From: Candidatus Cloacimonadota bacterium
Lineage (GTDB): Bacteria > Hydrothermota > E44-bin80
DNA length: 6,192 bases
Direction of reading: 5' to 3'
Assembly (NCBI GenBank): GCA_004375785.1
Contig: SOKM01000268.1
Span: forward strand, 1-6,192
Part shown: piece by piece, positions 1-5,811 of the stretch
Layout: every line of letters starts with the position of its first letter
How positions within the stretch are numbered: the first letter of the stretch is position 1
Notes under the pieces: model-generated
What the model saw: the letters and a program-made list of their open reading frames with translations, nothing else
Database searches by the model: none
Told to the model about the DNA's origin: nothing
Made by a program: the position numbers and the translations under genes

Positions 1-2
1 TT

Positions 3-284
3 GATGAGACTTATACAAAAAGAAAGGGTGATTCAGGTAAAGTATTATTAAAAGTACAATCAATTGATGGAGGAAAACAAGAAAAGGCAATAATTATTCC
101 AATAAAAATATTTCAATGGAGTAATATAAACGAACCCAAAATAAATGATTATAAAAAATATATAGGATATGAAACAGGAGAAACGAGAGGTATCCCCAGA
201 GAAGCATTTGATTATATGCCGCAAGTAACGACAGAAGGCTTTCATTTTACTACCTATTTCCAGATTTGTAAAGAATTAAAGTGA
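3..284 (+). CDS. C-terminal end of an unrecognised protein (5' end outside window)
   Basis: An open frame runs from the window edge (first full codon at position 3) to a TGA at 282-284, giving 93 residues with no stop. That is long for AT-rich DNA and suggests real coding sequence. The visible part is rich in Lys, Ile and Tyr and lacks a membrane segment. It contains short stretches such as IIIPIKIFQWSN and the terminal FHFTTYFQICKELK. I do not recognise a family. No start is visible, so the total length is unknown. It lies upstream of a stretch of decayed genes, so it could itself be the end of a damaged gene. The reading is based on frame openness only. Confidence 0.5.
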   Translation, partial: DETYTKRKGDSGKVLLKVQSIDGGKQEKAIIIPIKIFQWSNINEPKINDYKKYIGYETGETRGIPREAFDYMPQVTTEGFHFTTYFQICKELK

Positions 285-312
285 AAAATTTGAGGATAAT
301 CTTCAGAGATAA

Positions 313-720
313 GGAATAAAAAGTGAATATGGATTTGTTACAGCAGATGCTTTATACGTGCTGAAAGCATCAGAGCGATTGATATATAAGAGATAAGGGA
401 AGAATGGGTACGCATAGTAATAAAGAAAAAACTCGATCCAGAAAGCGAAATAGTTCATGAGCTTGTGCTAAAATCGGACGGCGATGGAAGGTTGCAGCCG
501 TGTAATCACAAAGCATTTAGACGTTATGATTTAATTATCTCGAGTATCGGTGCTGGTAAGTGGCGGGCAAAAATGGGGAAGAGAGGAACTGATGGTTTTG
601 AACGTGCTGAAACTCTAAAGAAGCACCTTTTACCAATCGAATCATGGATAAATGGTTCAACAATTAGCTGCTAAAAAACTGGCAGAAAACAGAATGAAAG
701 AGACATAGTATCTATCTTAA
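313..720 (+). pseudogene. Decayed coding remnants of unknown origin
   Basis: No intact gene of normal size is visible here. Three consecutive reading frames look like pieces of protein: frame 1 at 313-387 (includes YGFVTADALYVLKASERL, then a stop), frame 3 at 390-674 (includes EEWVRIVIKKKLDPESEIVH and HKAFRRYDLIISSIGAGKW), and frame 1 at 652-708 (MVQQLAAKKLAENRMKET, then a stop). The change of frame with protein-like composition on each side suggests one or more genes broken by frameshifts. A GTG at 465 could start a 69-residue protein, but the frame is open back to 390 and no ribosome binding site precedes the GTG. I recognise no family. A real small protein at 465-674 cannot be excluded. 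Confidence 0.3.
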
Positions 721-753
721 TAAAAATGTTGTACTCGTGAAACAGGTAAGTAT

Positions 754-967
754 ATGCAACTAAACAACTTGGGTTGGACAGACCTTAAACTAACCAATAT
801 TGGATTGGGCACGTGGGCAATTAGACTCAATTGCTACCATTCGGACCGCATTGGATTTAGGAATCAACTGGCTCGACACCACAGCTCGAATTTATGGTTT
901 AACCCACTCTGAAGAGGTTTTGGGAATTGCCATTAAGGAACTGCGGGAAGGCAAAGAGAATAAATAA
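754..967 (+). pseudogene. Aldo/keto reductase remnant (frameshifted, internally deleted, truncated)
   Basis: The first frame (754-822) reads MQLNNLGWTDLKLTNIGLG then TWAI, the typical first strand of aldo/keto reductases (LG.TxLxVs.IGLGTW). The frame then shifts, and from 824 it reads DSIATIRTALDLGINWLDTT followed by ARIYGLTHSEEVLGIAIKEL, ending at TAA 965-967. This second part matches the family segment holding the catalytic Asp (GINWLDT) and Tyr (IYG). Family members normally have a short glycine-rich loop between the two parts; it is missing here, and the join is out of frame by one base. The protein stops near 70 residues instead of about 300, so the C-terminal two-thirds of the barrel, including the catalytic Lys and His, are absent. 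The first frame, without the shift, would run into a stop near position 912. It is almost certainly non-functional. It ends 35 bp before the next gene, so that gene's promoter may lie within it. Confidence 0.85.
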
Positions 968-991
968 GTTTTTTTGCTACTAAACAAAGCG

Positions 992-997
992 AAGGAG
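992..997 (+). promoter_or_regulatory. Strong Shine-Dalgarno site for the 1003 gene
   Basis: AAGGAG lies 5 bp before the ATG at 1003. It fixes that start and is the only strong ribosome binding site of the three-gene cluster; the next two genes have none this good. Confidence 0.8.
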
Positions 998-1002
998 ATA
1001 AT

Positions 1003-1869
1003 ATGAAAACTGGAGTTTTTTTGCTGGTGTGTATCATAGTTTCAGGTGCTCTCATTTTTGTTAGTTTGTTATCTGCCTATAATAACGGAACGGGTGATAT
1101 GGATATGCCTACACCAAGTGGGGGGTGCAGCAACGGTTTTGGATGCCATTTCGCTTTTGACCCCAATGTTAAACTTATCCTTACCTCAGAGGCTGATGAT
1201 GGTCAGTGGAACACTGTGGAAGAAGCAGGAGTGATTATCTGCACATTAAACATAGATTCAACGAACAGTGATGCTGATATTGCAGGTGCAATGTTGCTCA
1301 GTAGCCTGGGAGATAATATAAAAGATGATGGTTGGACAATTCTCAATGACCCAAATTCTAATCCTACACCGTACAACTATAACGAGAGGTTCTGTCCATC
1401 GGGGGATTATGTCTTTTCCTGGAGTGTTACCGCACCTGCTGCACCTGGTAATTATCAGGTAAAGGCTCGTTTGTTACACGACAACAGTGGTGCTGCATAT
1501 GATACAAGTTTTGTCCTATCTTTTAACTTTTCAACGGGTGTTCTTGAAAATGAGGCTCTATTTAAACCAAATACTTATAACCTGTTTTCCAATTACCCAA
1601 ACCCTTTTTATGAAAGCACAAATATTCAGTATACAATCCCAAAGGAAGGAAAAGTTGTTTTAACGATTTACGATATTTCTGGAAGAGTTGTTCATATTCT
1701 TGTGAATATGGAGCAGAAGATGGGTTTTCACCAAGCACATTGGGATGGTCGCAATACCTCTGGAGTAAGGGTCACCACAGGTATCTACTTCTATCGATTA
1801 AGTACTGGAAAGTTCGTTGCTACCAGGAAGTTAATTTTTGTAGAACAACCGAACGCCTGCCCCCCATAA
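1003..1869 (+). CDS. Secreted protein with C-terminal type IX-type sorting domain
   Basis: A 288-residue exported protein. Residues 5-25 form a hydrophobic signal peptide with a likely cut near residue 25. A Cys-rich site follows, C42-x5-C48-H49 in a Gly/Ser/Pro-rich stretch, then a beta-rich middle domain to about residue 178. The site position and the late PGNYQVKARLLHD strand recall the choice-of-anchor V/Reeler-like domains of Bacteroidota, which usually carry a CxxCH-like site; this match is tentative. Residues 190-281 are a type IX secretion sorting / FlgD-Ig-like domain: NYPNPF at 197-202, IQYTIPKEGKVVLTIYDISG, the HWDGRNTSG segment and GIYFYRL. In this family the domain directs transport across the outer membrane and is cleaved or used for surface attachment. 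The start is set by AAGGAG 5 bp upstream. An eight-residue tail, EQPNACPP, runs past the usual end of the domain. It is the first gene of a tight cluster with the receptor gene. Confidence 0.85.
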   Translation: MKTGVFLLVCIIVSGALIFVSLLSAYNNGTGDMDMPTPSGGCSNGFGCHFAFDPNVKLILTSEADDGQWNTVEEAGVIICTLNIDSTNSDADIAGAMLLSSLGDNIKDDGWTILNDPNSNPTPYNYNERFCPSGDYVFSWSVTAPAAPGNYQVKARLLHDNSGAAYDTSFVLSFNFSTGVLENEALFKPNTYNLFSNYPNPFYESTNIQYTIPKEGKVVLTIYDISGRVVHILVNMEQKMGFHQAHWDGRNTSGVRVTTGIYFYRLSTGKFVATRKLIFVEQPNACPP

Positions 1870-1882
1870 ACATAAAATAAAA

Positions 1883-4117
1883 ATGAAGATATATCGAATA
1901 CTATATATCAGAGAATTAGTAATGTGGCTTCTCTTTTCCTCTACGGTTTTTGCACAGAACATGGGTCAAGTCAATGGATTTGTCAAAGATGCTTCTAATG
2001 GGGAAGGGCTCTCCTATGCAAATATTATTATTAAAGGAACCCAGTTGGGCGCATCCTCTAAAAAGAACGGCTACTACTTTATTGAGAATATCACCCCTGG
2101 AAAGTATGTACTTACTGCATCCTATATGGGCTATAAGGAGTCAAGTAAAGAAATAATGGTTGAGCAAGGCAGGACTATACGATGCAATTTTGAACTTGAG
2201 CCATCGCCGATAGAATTAAAAGGATTATCAGTAAGCGCAGAACGAACAAGGTTCGAGCGGGACATAACTATAAGCACCTTTACAATGAAAAAAACAGATT
2301 TAGAAAAAGCATCGATTGTTGGAGAGGCAGACATATTTCGTTCATTACAGCTTCTGCCTGGTGTTATCGGGACAAGTGACTTTTCCAGCCAGCTCTATGT
2401 GAGAGGTGGAAGTCCGGATCAGAATCTGATTCTTCTTGATGGCATAACTGTATATAACCCCACGCACCTCGGGGGTCTCTTTACCACTTTTAACGCAGAT
2501 GCGATTAGTGATGTAGAGCTTATGGCAGGCGGATTTCCTGCAAAATACGGAGGTAGAATGTCTTCTATCCTGAATATAACCTCTAAAGATGGCAACAGCA
2601 AAAAATTCTCAATGAGTTCAAGTATCAGTATTTTATCTGCGAAGACACTTCTTGAAGGACCTTTACCAAAAGGTTCCTGGATGGGAAGTATCAGGAGGAG
2701 TTACTTCGATATACTCTTTAAAAACACACGTTTCGACTTCCCTTACTATTTCTATGATGGGATGGGAAAAGTAAATTTTGATTTAACTGCGAATTCCAAT
2801 GTCTCTGTGGCTGGGGTTCTTGGAGAAGATGTCCTCAACTTCCTAATCGAAGAAGATGACGAAGAACTTGGAAAATTGGATATGCGATGGGGAAATCGTG
2901 GACTCTCCGGAAAATGGCGTCAGATCCTAAATCCCAGACTATATGGAGAAGTTCTTTTTGCCTGGAGTAACTTCCGTACCAGTATGAATCTTGAATTTCA
3001 GGAATCCGGTTTTCGCTTCAGTAACGAAATTGTCGATTACACTGCCAAAGGAGATTTTACTTACATTCTGGCACCCAACCATACGTTGGATTTTGGGTTT
3101 GATGCAAAAAACATCACCTTTGATTTTAACGTTGAAATAGACACAATAAAATATTTAGATGATATAGATACAGCAAAAGTTCTGGCACTCTACCTTCAGG
3201 ATAAATGGGAAATTAACCCTTTGTTTATTCTTCAAGCAGGTATAAGACCTACTTACTTCAGTCCTGGTTCTCGCTTGAGATTGGAACCAAGGCTTGGGCT
3301 AAAATATCGAGTAGCCTCCAATACCACACTCAATGCGTCTTTTGGTCTTTATAGCCAATCCTTAACCACAGTCAATAGTGGTGAAGAATTGTTCTCCATC
3401 TTTGATATCTGGTTACCGATAGGAGAAGAATATGCTCCAGGTCTTTCTACTCACTACATTTTAGGTGTCGAACAATGGATTTCCGATGACTTCATATTCT
3501 CAACTGAGGGATACTATAAAAAGTTTGAACACCTGGTAGAGTTAAACCAGGAAGAATTCGGAGAGGATGATTTTTATAAAGGCTCAGGGTATGCAACAGG
3601 TCTTGACTTTTTATTAAAAAAGAGTAGAGGCAGGCTTTCTGGTTGGGCGAGTTACTCCCTTTCATTGACAAAGCGGACATTTAATAATGAGACTTATTGC
3701 CCAAGATACGACCGACGTCACAACCTGAGTCTTACGTTTGAATTAGCTCTTCCGTGGAGATTAAAACTCAATTTTACACAGTTAGTCGGAACTGGTTTTC
3801 CTTATCCAGGAGTAATAGGTAGATACCCCAAAACTGAGTATGATTTCTCAGGAGATAGCCTTATCACGGACTGGGAAGAAATTATGGCACCGAGAGATTA
3901 TTATCGCTATCCCACCAATCATCGGGCAGACATAGGAATTAGCAAAGCATTTACATGGAAATCATTAAAAGGGGAGTTTTCTATAGAAATCATAAATTTG
4001 TATAATCATAAGAACGTTTTCTTCTATATCTGGGATCTTGAAGAAGACTCGCCCGTGAAAAGAGCAGTAACGATGTTTCCTCTCTTACCTACAATTGGTC
4101 TTAAGGTAAATTTTTAA
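1883..4117 (+). CDS. TonB-dependent outer-membrane receptor with carboxypeptidase-regulatory-like domain
   Basis: A 744-residue outer-membrane receptor that would import a ligand using energy from TonB/ExbB/ExbD. Residues 1-24 are a signal peptide ending VFA before QN. Residues about 29-107 form a CarboxypepD_reg-like beta-sandwich (GQVNGFVKDASNGEGLSYAN, then NGYYFIENITPGKYVL). The plug domain runs from about 140 to 235, with LLPGV, LYVRGGSPDQNLILLDGITV, GLFTTFNADAISDVELMAGG and PAKYGGRMSSIL, all hallmarks of the family. The rest is a beta-barrel ending in Phe (LKVNF), as usual for outer-membrane barrels. The length is normal for this subgroup and no frame damage is seen. I found no clear TonB box. 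The ATG at 1883 has no good ribosome binding site; a later ATG at 1922 would shorten the signal peptide severely, so 1883 is preferred. The gene starts 13 bp after the preceding one and ends 4 bp before the next, which suggests an operon. The substrate is not evident. Confidence 0.93.
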   Translation: MKIYRILYIRELVMWLLFSSTVFAQNMGQVNGFVKDASNGEGLSYANIIIKGTQLGASSKKNGYYFIENITPGKYVLTASYMGYKESSKEIMVEQGRTIRCNFELEPSPIELKGLSVSAERTRFERDITISTFTMKKTDLEKASIVGEADIFRSLQLLPGVIGTSDFSSQLYVRGGSPDQNLILLDGITVYNPTHLGGLFTTFNADAISDVELMAGGFPAKYGGRMSSILNITSKDGNSKKFSMSSSISILSAKTLLEGPLPKGSWMGSIRRSYFDILFKNTRFDFPYYFYDGMGKVNFDLTANSNVSVAGVLGEDVLNFLIEEDDEELGKLDMRWGNRGLSGKWRQILNPRLYGEVLFAWSNFRTSMNLEFQESGFRFSNEIVDYTAKGDFTYILAPNHTLDFGFDAKNITFDFNVEIDTIKYLDDIDTAKVLALYLQDKWEINPLFILQAGIRPTYFSPGSRLRLEPRLGLKYRVASNTTLNASFGLYSQSLTTVNSGEELFSIFDIWLPIGEEYAPGLSTHYILGVEQWISDDFIFSTEGYYKKFEHLVELNQEEFGEDDFYKGSGYATGLDFLLKKSRGRLSGWASYSLSLTKRTFNNETYCPRYDRRHNLSLTFELALPWRLKLNFTQLVGTGFPYPGVIGRYPKTEYDFSGDSLITDWEEIMAPRDYYRYPTNHRADIGISKAFTWKSLKGEFSIEIINLYNHKNVFFYIWDLEEDSPVKRAVTMFPLLPTIGLKVNF

Positions 4118-4121
4118 GAAA

Positions 4122-4886
4122 ATGAAAAACTCAGTTAAAGTTACAATTTTTTTGTGGCTTTCTGTTTATTTATTTGGCTTGTTCTTAGGGTGTAATAGAA
4201 AGTCTCCTTATCAGTTTGAGCCTCAATTAGTTGTTTTTTCGTTACTTATCGCTGATTATCCAACCCCATCAGTCAAACTTGAACGCTCGTTGGAAATTGA
4301 TAAAAAATTACCGGAAGAAGGGCTTGGAGTGGTCGATGCTGAAGTGGTTGTGAGTATAGATGGAGATACTATTCAATACGCTCCTGTAGAGGATAAACCA
4401 GGATTTTTTGAGCCACTGGATTCACTGATGGTCAACCCATTGGAGACCTACTACCTGAATATCATTGTTCCCGGTGAAGGGGAGATTTATAGCATGACAG
4501 TTGTTCCTGATACTTTCAGGATTATTCAGCCTGCAGAAGGTGATACGCTGTACAAGAGTAGCCATCTTCCTTTTATTATCTGGAGAAGGAGCTGGAATGC
4601 AGCCAGTTATTATATAGATATTTCAAGCCGTACTGATACCACTCATGTTAGTGGCACTACTATAAGCGCTCAAGATACCATTTTTCCAATCTTCCCGTTC
4701 TTCTTTGGTGACCCAGGAGATTATGTCATAAAGGTAGCAGCCATTGATATAAATTACTACGATTATCTGAAAGGTGAAGAGGGGCATCCGGGAACTGCAG
4801 GAAAGGAAGAAACTTCACATGTTTATGGAGGACTGGGAGTATTTGGCTCCTGCGTTGTCGAATCAGTTCAAGTCTTTGTAAAATGA
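4122..4886 (+). CDS. DUF4249-like lipoprotein, receptor partner
   Basis: A 254-residue predicted lipoprotein. Residues 1-24 are a lipoprotein signal peptide with the lipobox FLGC, Cys24 being the residue to be lipidated. The mature part is beta-rich: LVVFSLLIADYPTPSVKLER near 36-55, a VVDAEVVVSIDGDT strand pair near 70-83, YYLNIIVPGEGEIYSMTVVP near 110-129, IDINYYDYLK near 208-217 and GGLGVFGS near 236-243. This order and these motifs resemble the DUF4249 family of Bacteroidota, proteins of unknown function often encoded directly downstream of TonB-dependent receptors. The family call rests on motif memory, not a search. The start lies 4 bp after the receptor stop, so translational coupling is likely. 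By analogy with SusD-like partners it may help the receptor bind its ligand, but that is inference. Its last 19 bp overlap the end of the convergent lspA-like gene. Confidence 0.8.
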   Translation: MKNSVKVTIFLWLSVYLFGLFLGCNRKSPYQFEPQLVVFSLLIADYPTPSVKLERSLEIDKKLPEEGLGVVDAEVVVSIDGDTIQYAPVEDKPGFFEPLDSLMVNPLETYYLNIIVPGEGEIYSMTVVPDTFRIIQPAEGDTLYKSSHLPFIIWRRSWNAASYYIDISSRTDTTHVSGTTISAQDTIFPIFPFFFGDPGDYVIKVAAIDINYYDYLKGEEGHPGTAGKEETSHVYGGLGVFGSCVVESVQVFVK

Positions 4887-5494
4887 GAATTTCTTTTTGT
4901 AATCTTAGCAAAAAGCTTTTTGAGAAAAGATATTAAGTTTTTTAATTCATCTAAAGAAAACTTGAGAAAAATTTTAACATCTGATCCCGATAACCGATTC
5001 AACTTCTTCCGTGTCTGAGGATTGCTCATAAGGCAAAGTAGAAACAGTGCCAAACCAACCCAATAAAAAATATCAGCAAAATTAGTAATTCCTAATTTCC
5101 AGAAGACGATAAAATCTCGAGCATAACCTAAATGAATATTATCGACAAGATTACTGAATAGACCTCCAAAACAAAAAATAAAAGCCCATGTAAACATTCT
5201 CCGCTGAGGAAAATGTAACATCAAAAAACGGTAGACAAGTAATATGCACAAAAGTACGACAGATACAACAATACTACTAATTATCTTGCCAGGATCATCG
5301 AAAACAATAAGCTTAAAGAAGTAAAATTTCTGGTGTGTAATGTATTTTACTCCAAAACCACCGAATTTATAAGATATTCCCTGTGTAAGGATTTTGGAAG
5401 CAAAATGTTTAGAAACCTGATCGACACCAAATAATAAAATTATCATTAAGAGAATAAAATACCACCTTGGCTTTCCATCGTCGAAAAATTTCAT
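4868..5494 (-). CDS. lspA: Divergent signal peptidase II (lipoprotein signal peptidase)
   Basis: A 208-residue integral membrane protein, likely the inner-membrane aspartyl protease that removes signal peptides from diacylglyceryl-modified prolipoproteins. Four membrane segments are visible at about 11-24, 69-93, 100-117 and 139-156. DQVSK at 25-29 matches the conserved DQxxK. GGLFSNLVDN at 110-119 matches GGAxGNxxDR and supplies the first catalytic Asp (D118). ARDFIVFW at 126-133 matches the VVDF motif, and NFADI at 138-142 supplies the second catalytic Asp (D141). Two family hallmarks are missing: the NxGAAF motif of the periplasmic loop, where KYITHQKFYFF stands instead, and the Arg after D118, here Asn119. 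A Lys-rich tail of about 50 residues follows the last membrane segment and makes the protein longer than the usual 150-170. No clear ribosome binding site precedes the ATG at 5494. The gene lies convergent to, and overlaps, the lipoprotein gene. A diverged or specialised paralogue is possible. Confidence 0.78.
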   Translation of the reverse strand: MKFFDDGKPRWYFILLMIILLFGVDQVSKHFASKILTQGISYKFGGFGVKYITHQKFYFFKLIVFDDPGKIISSIVVSVVLLCILLVYRFLMLHFPQRRMFTWAFIFCFGGLFSNLVDNIHLGYARDFIVFWKLGITNFADIFYWVGLALFLLCLMSNPQTRKKLNRLSGSDVKIFLKFSLDELKNLISFLKKLFAKITKRNSHFTKT

Positions 5495-5506
5495 TGTTTA
5501 GTTTTT

Positions 5507-5551
5507 GAGATTGCTTCGGCAGAAAATATGAGAGTGTACTCGCAATGACAT
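5507..5551. repeat. Degenerate dispersed palindromic repeat (gagattgcttcg...ctcgcaatgaca type)
   Basis: GAGATTGCTTCGG at 5507-5519 and CTCGCAATGACA at 5539-5550 are the two ends of a palindromic element; ATTGC (5510-5514) pairs with GCAAT (5542-5546). From memory, this pair of ends is typical of a short interspersed palindrome found in many copies between genes of several environmental bacterial lineages. The middle, which is normally a short GC-rich stem, is replaced here by an AT-rich stretch, so this looks like a decayed copy. Confidence 0.55.
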
Positions 5552-5556
5552 CCTCT

Positions 5557-5608
5557 CACAGGCTACACCTGTGTAATAGCATATTACCTCAAAAGTTTTG
5601 TATTACAC
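5557..5608. repeat. Overlapping, mutually exclusive inverted repeats
   Basis: CACAGG (5557-5562) pairs with CCTGTG (5568-5573) around the loop CTACA. GTAATA (5573-5578) pairs with TATTAC (5582-5587) around GCA. The longer GTGTAATA (5571-5578) can instead pair with TATTACAC (5601-5608). A central CAAAAGTTTTG (5590-5600) is itself a palindrome. The three pairings share bases, so they cannot all form at once. This could be a switching RNA element or simply overlapping repeat debris; no U-tract follows to suggest a terminator. Confidence 0.5.
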
Positions 5609-5656
5609 GGGGTAAAATCTGCGGCTACCTATTCTGGTTTATCTTATTTGTTTTAC

Positions 5657-5677
5657 CTACATCGTACATCCTACATC
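5657..5677. repeat. Three-copy heptamer tandem repeat
   Basis: CTACATC, GTACATC and CTACATC follow one another without spacing at 5657-5663, 5664-5670 and 5671-5677, differing only in the first base of the middle copy. On the minus strand it reads as repeats of GATGTAG/GATGTAC. It may be a slipped-strand array or a protein-binding iteron; the function is unknown. Confidence 0.6.
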
Positions 5678-5693
5678 TTCAAATTTTTCTTTC

Positions 5694-5752
5694 CCGTTGC
5701 GAAGCAACCTGACCGTTCACCAAAGGTGAACTAATACCGTTCCACAGGAACC
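5694..5752. repeat. Tandem array of three CCGTT...AAC hairpins with 3-nt loops
   Basis: Three perfect stem-loops follow each other: GTTGC-GAA-GCAAC (5696-5708), GTTCACC-AAA-GGTGAAC (5715-5731) and GTTCC-ACA-GGAAC (5739-5751). Each is preceded by CC, so every unit starts CCGTT and ends AAC, with stems of 5, 7 and 5 bp. Start-to-start spacing is 19 and 24 bp. The stem interiors differ while the pairing is kept, which is the pattern expected of structure-conserved repeats rather than simple duplication. The strand of action is unknown; it would be transcribed after the sigma-54 activator gene if that transcript reads through. Confidence 0.75.
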
Positions 5753-5754
5753 AA

Positions 5755-5808
5755 TTTCTCTTTCTCTTCGTTTCACCGTTTCTCCCTTTCCCCCACTCTC
5801 CCATTCTC
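5755..5808. other. Pyrimidine-rich tract just past the activator gene's stop
   Basis: Of 54 bases on the plus strand only five are purines (5770, 5775, 5778, 5795, 5803). On the minus strand this is a purine-rich stretch right after the stop of the sigma-54 activator gene, with runs of three, five and three G. It does not look coding and has no hairpin of its own. Confidence 0.5.
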
Positions 5809-5811
5809 AAT

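Larger units (their letters stand above)
5495..5811. other. Gene-free, repeat-packed region between the sigma-54 activator and lspA-like genes
   Basis: No reading frame in these 317 bases looks like protein. Instead they contain, in order, a degenerate dispersed palindrome (5507-5551), a set of overlapping inverted repeats (5557-5608), a 3-copy heptamer (5657-5677), a run of three small hairpins (5694-5752) and a pyrimidine-rich tract (5755-5808). Both flanking genes read on the minus strand, so this DNA would be the downstream region of the activator gene and the leader or promoter region of the lspA-like gene. I could not find a convincing -35/-10 pair. Confidence 0.7.

Noticed and set aside
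3..284. Minus-strand reading frame at 60-245 rich in Phe, Tyr and Ile
   Set aside because: Its hydrophobic, low-complexity composition is what the reverse of Lys/Asn/Ile-rich coding DNA gives; the plus-strand frame is longer and more protein-like.
465..674. Independent small protein starting at GTG 465
   Set aside because: There is no ribosome binding site, the frame is open far upstream of the GTG, and neighbouring frames look like pieces of the same broken gene.
4909..4922. Perfect palindrome CAAAAAGCTTTTTG that could look like a terminator for the plus-strand operon
   Set aside because: It lies inside the lspA-like coding sequence (Lys/Phe/Leu codons), has no loop and no following T-tract, and arises easily in AT-rich DNA.
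5495..5560. Sigma-70 promoter for the lspA-like gene
   Set aside because: A TATTTT-like box is present on the minus strand, but no -35 box stands at suitable spacing.
5784..5802. G-quadruplex on the minus strand (runs of three, five and three G)
   Set aside because: Only three G-runs are present in this stretch, so the usual four-run pattern is not met.
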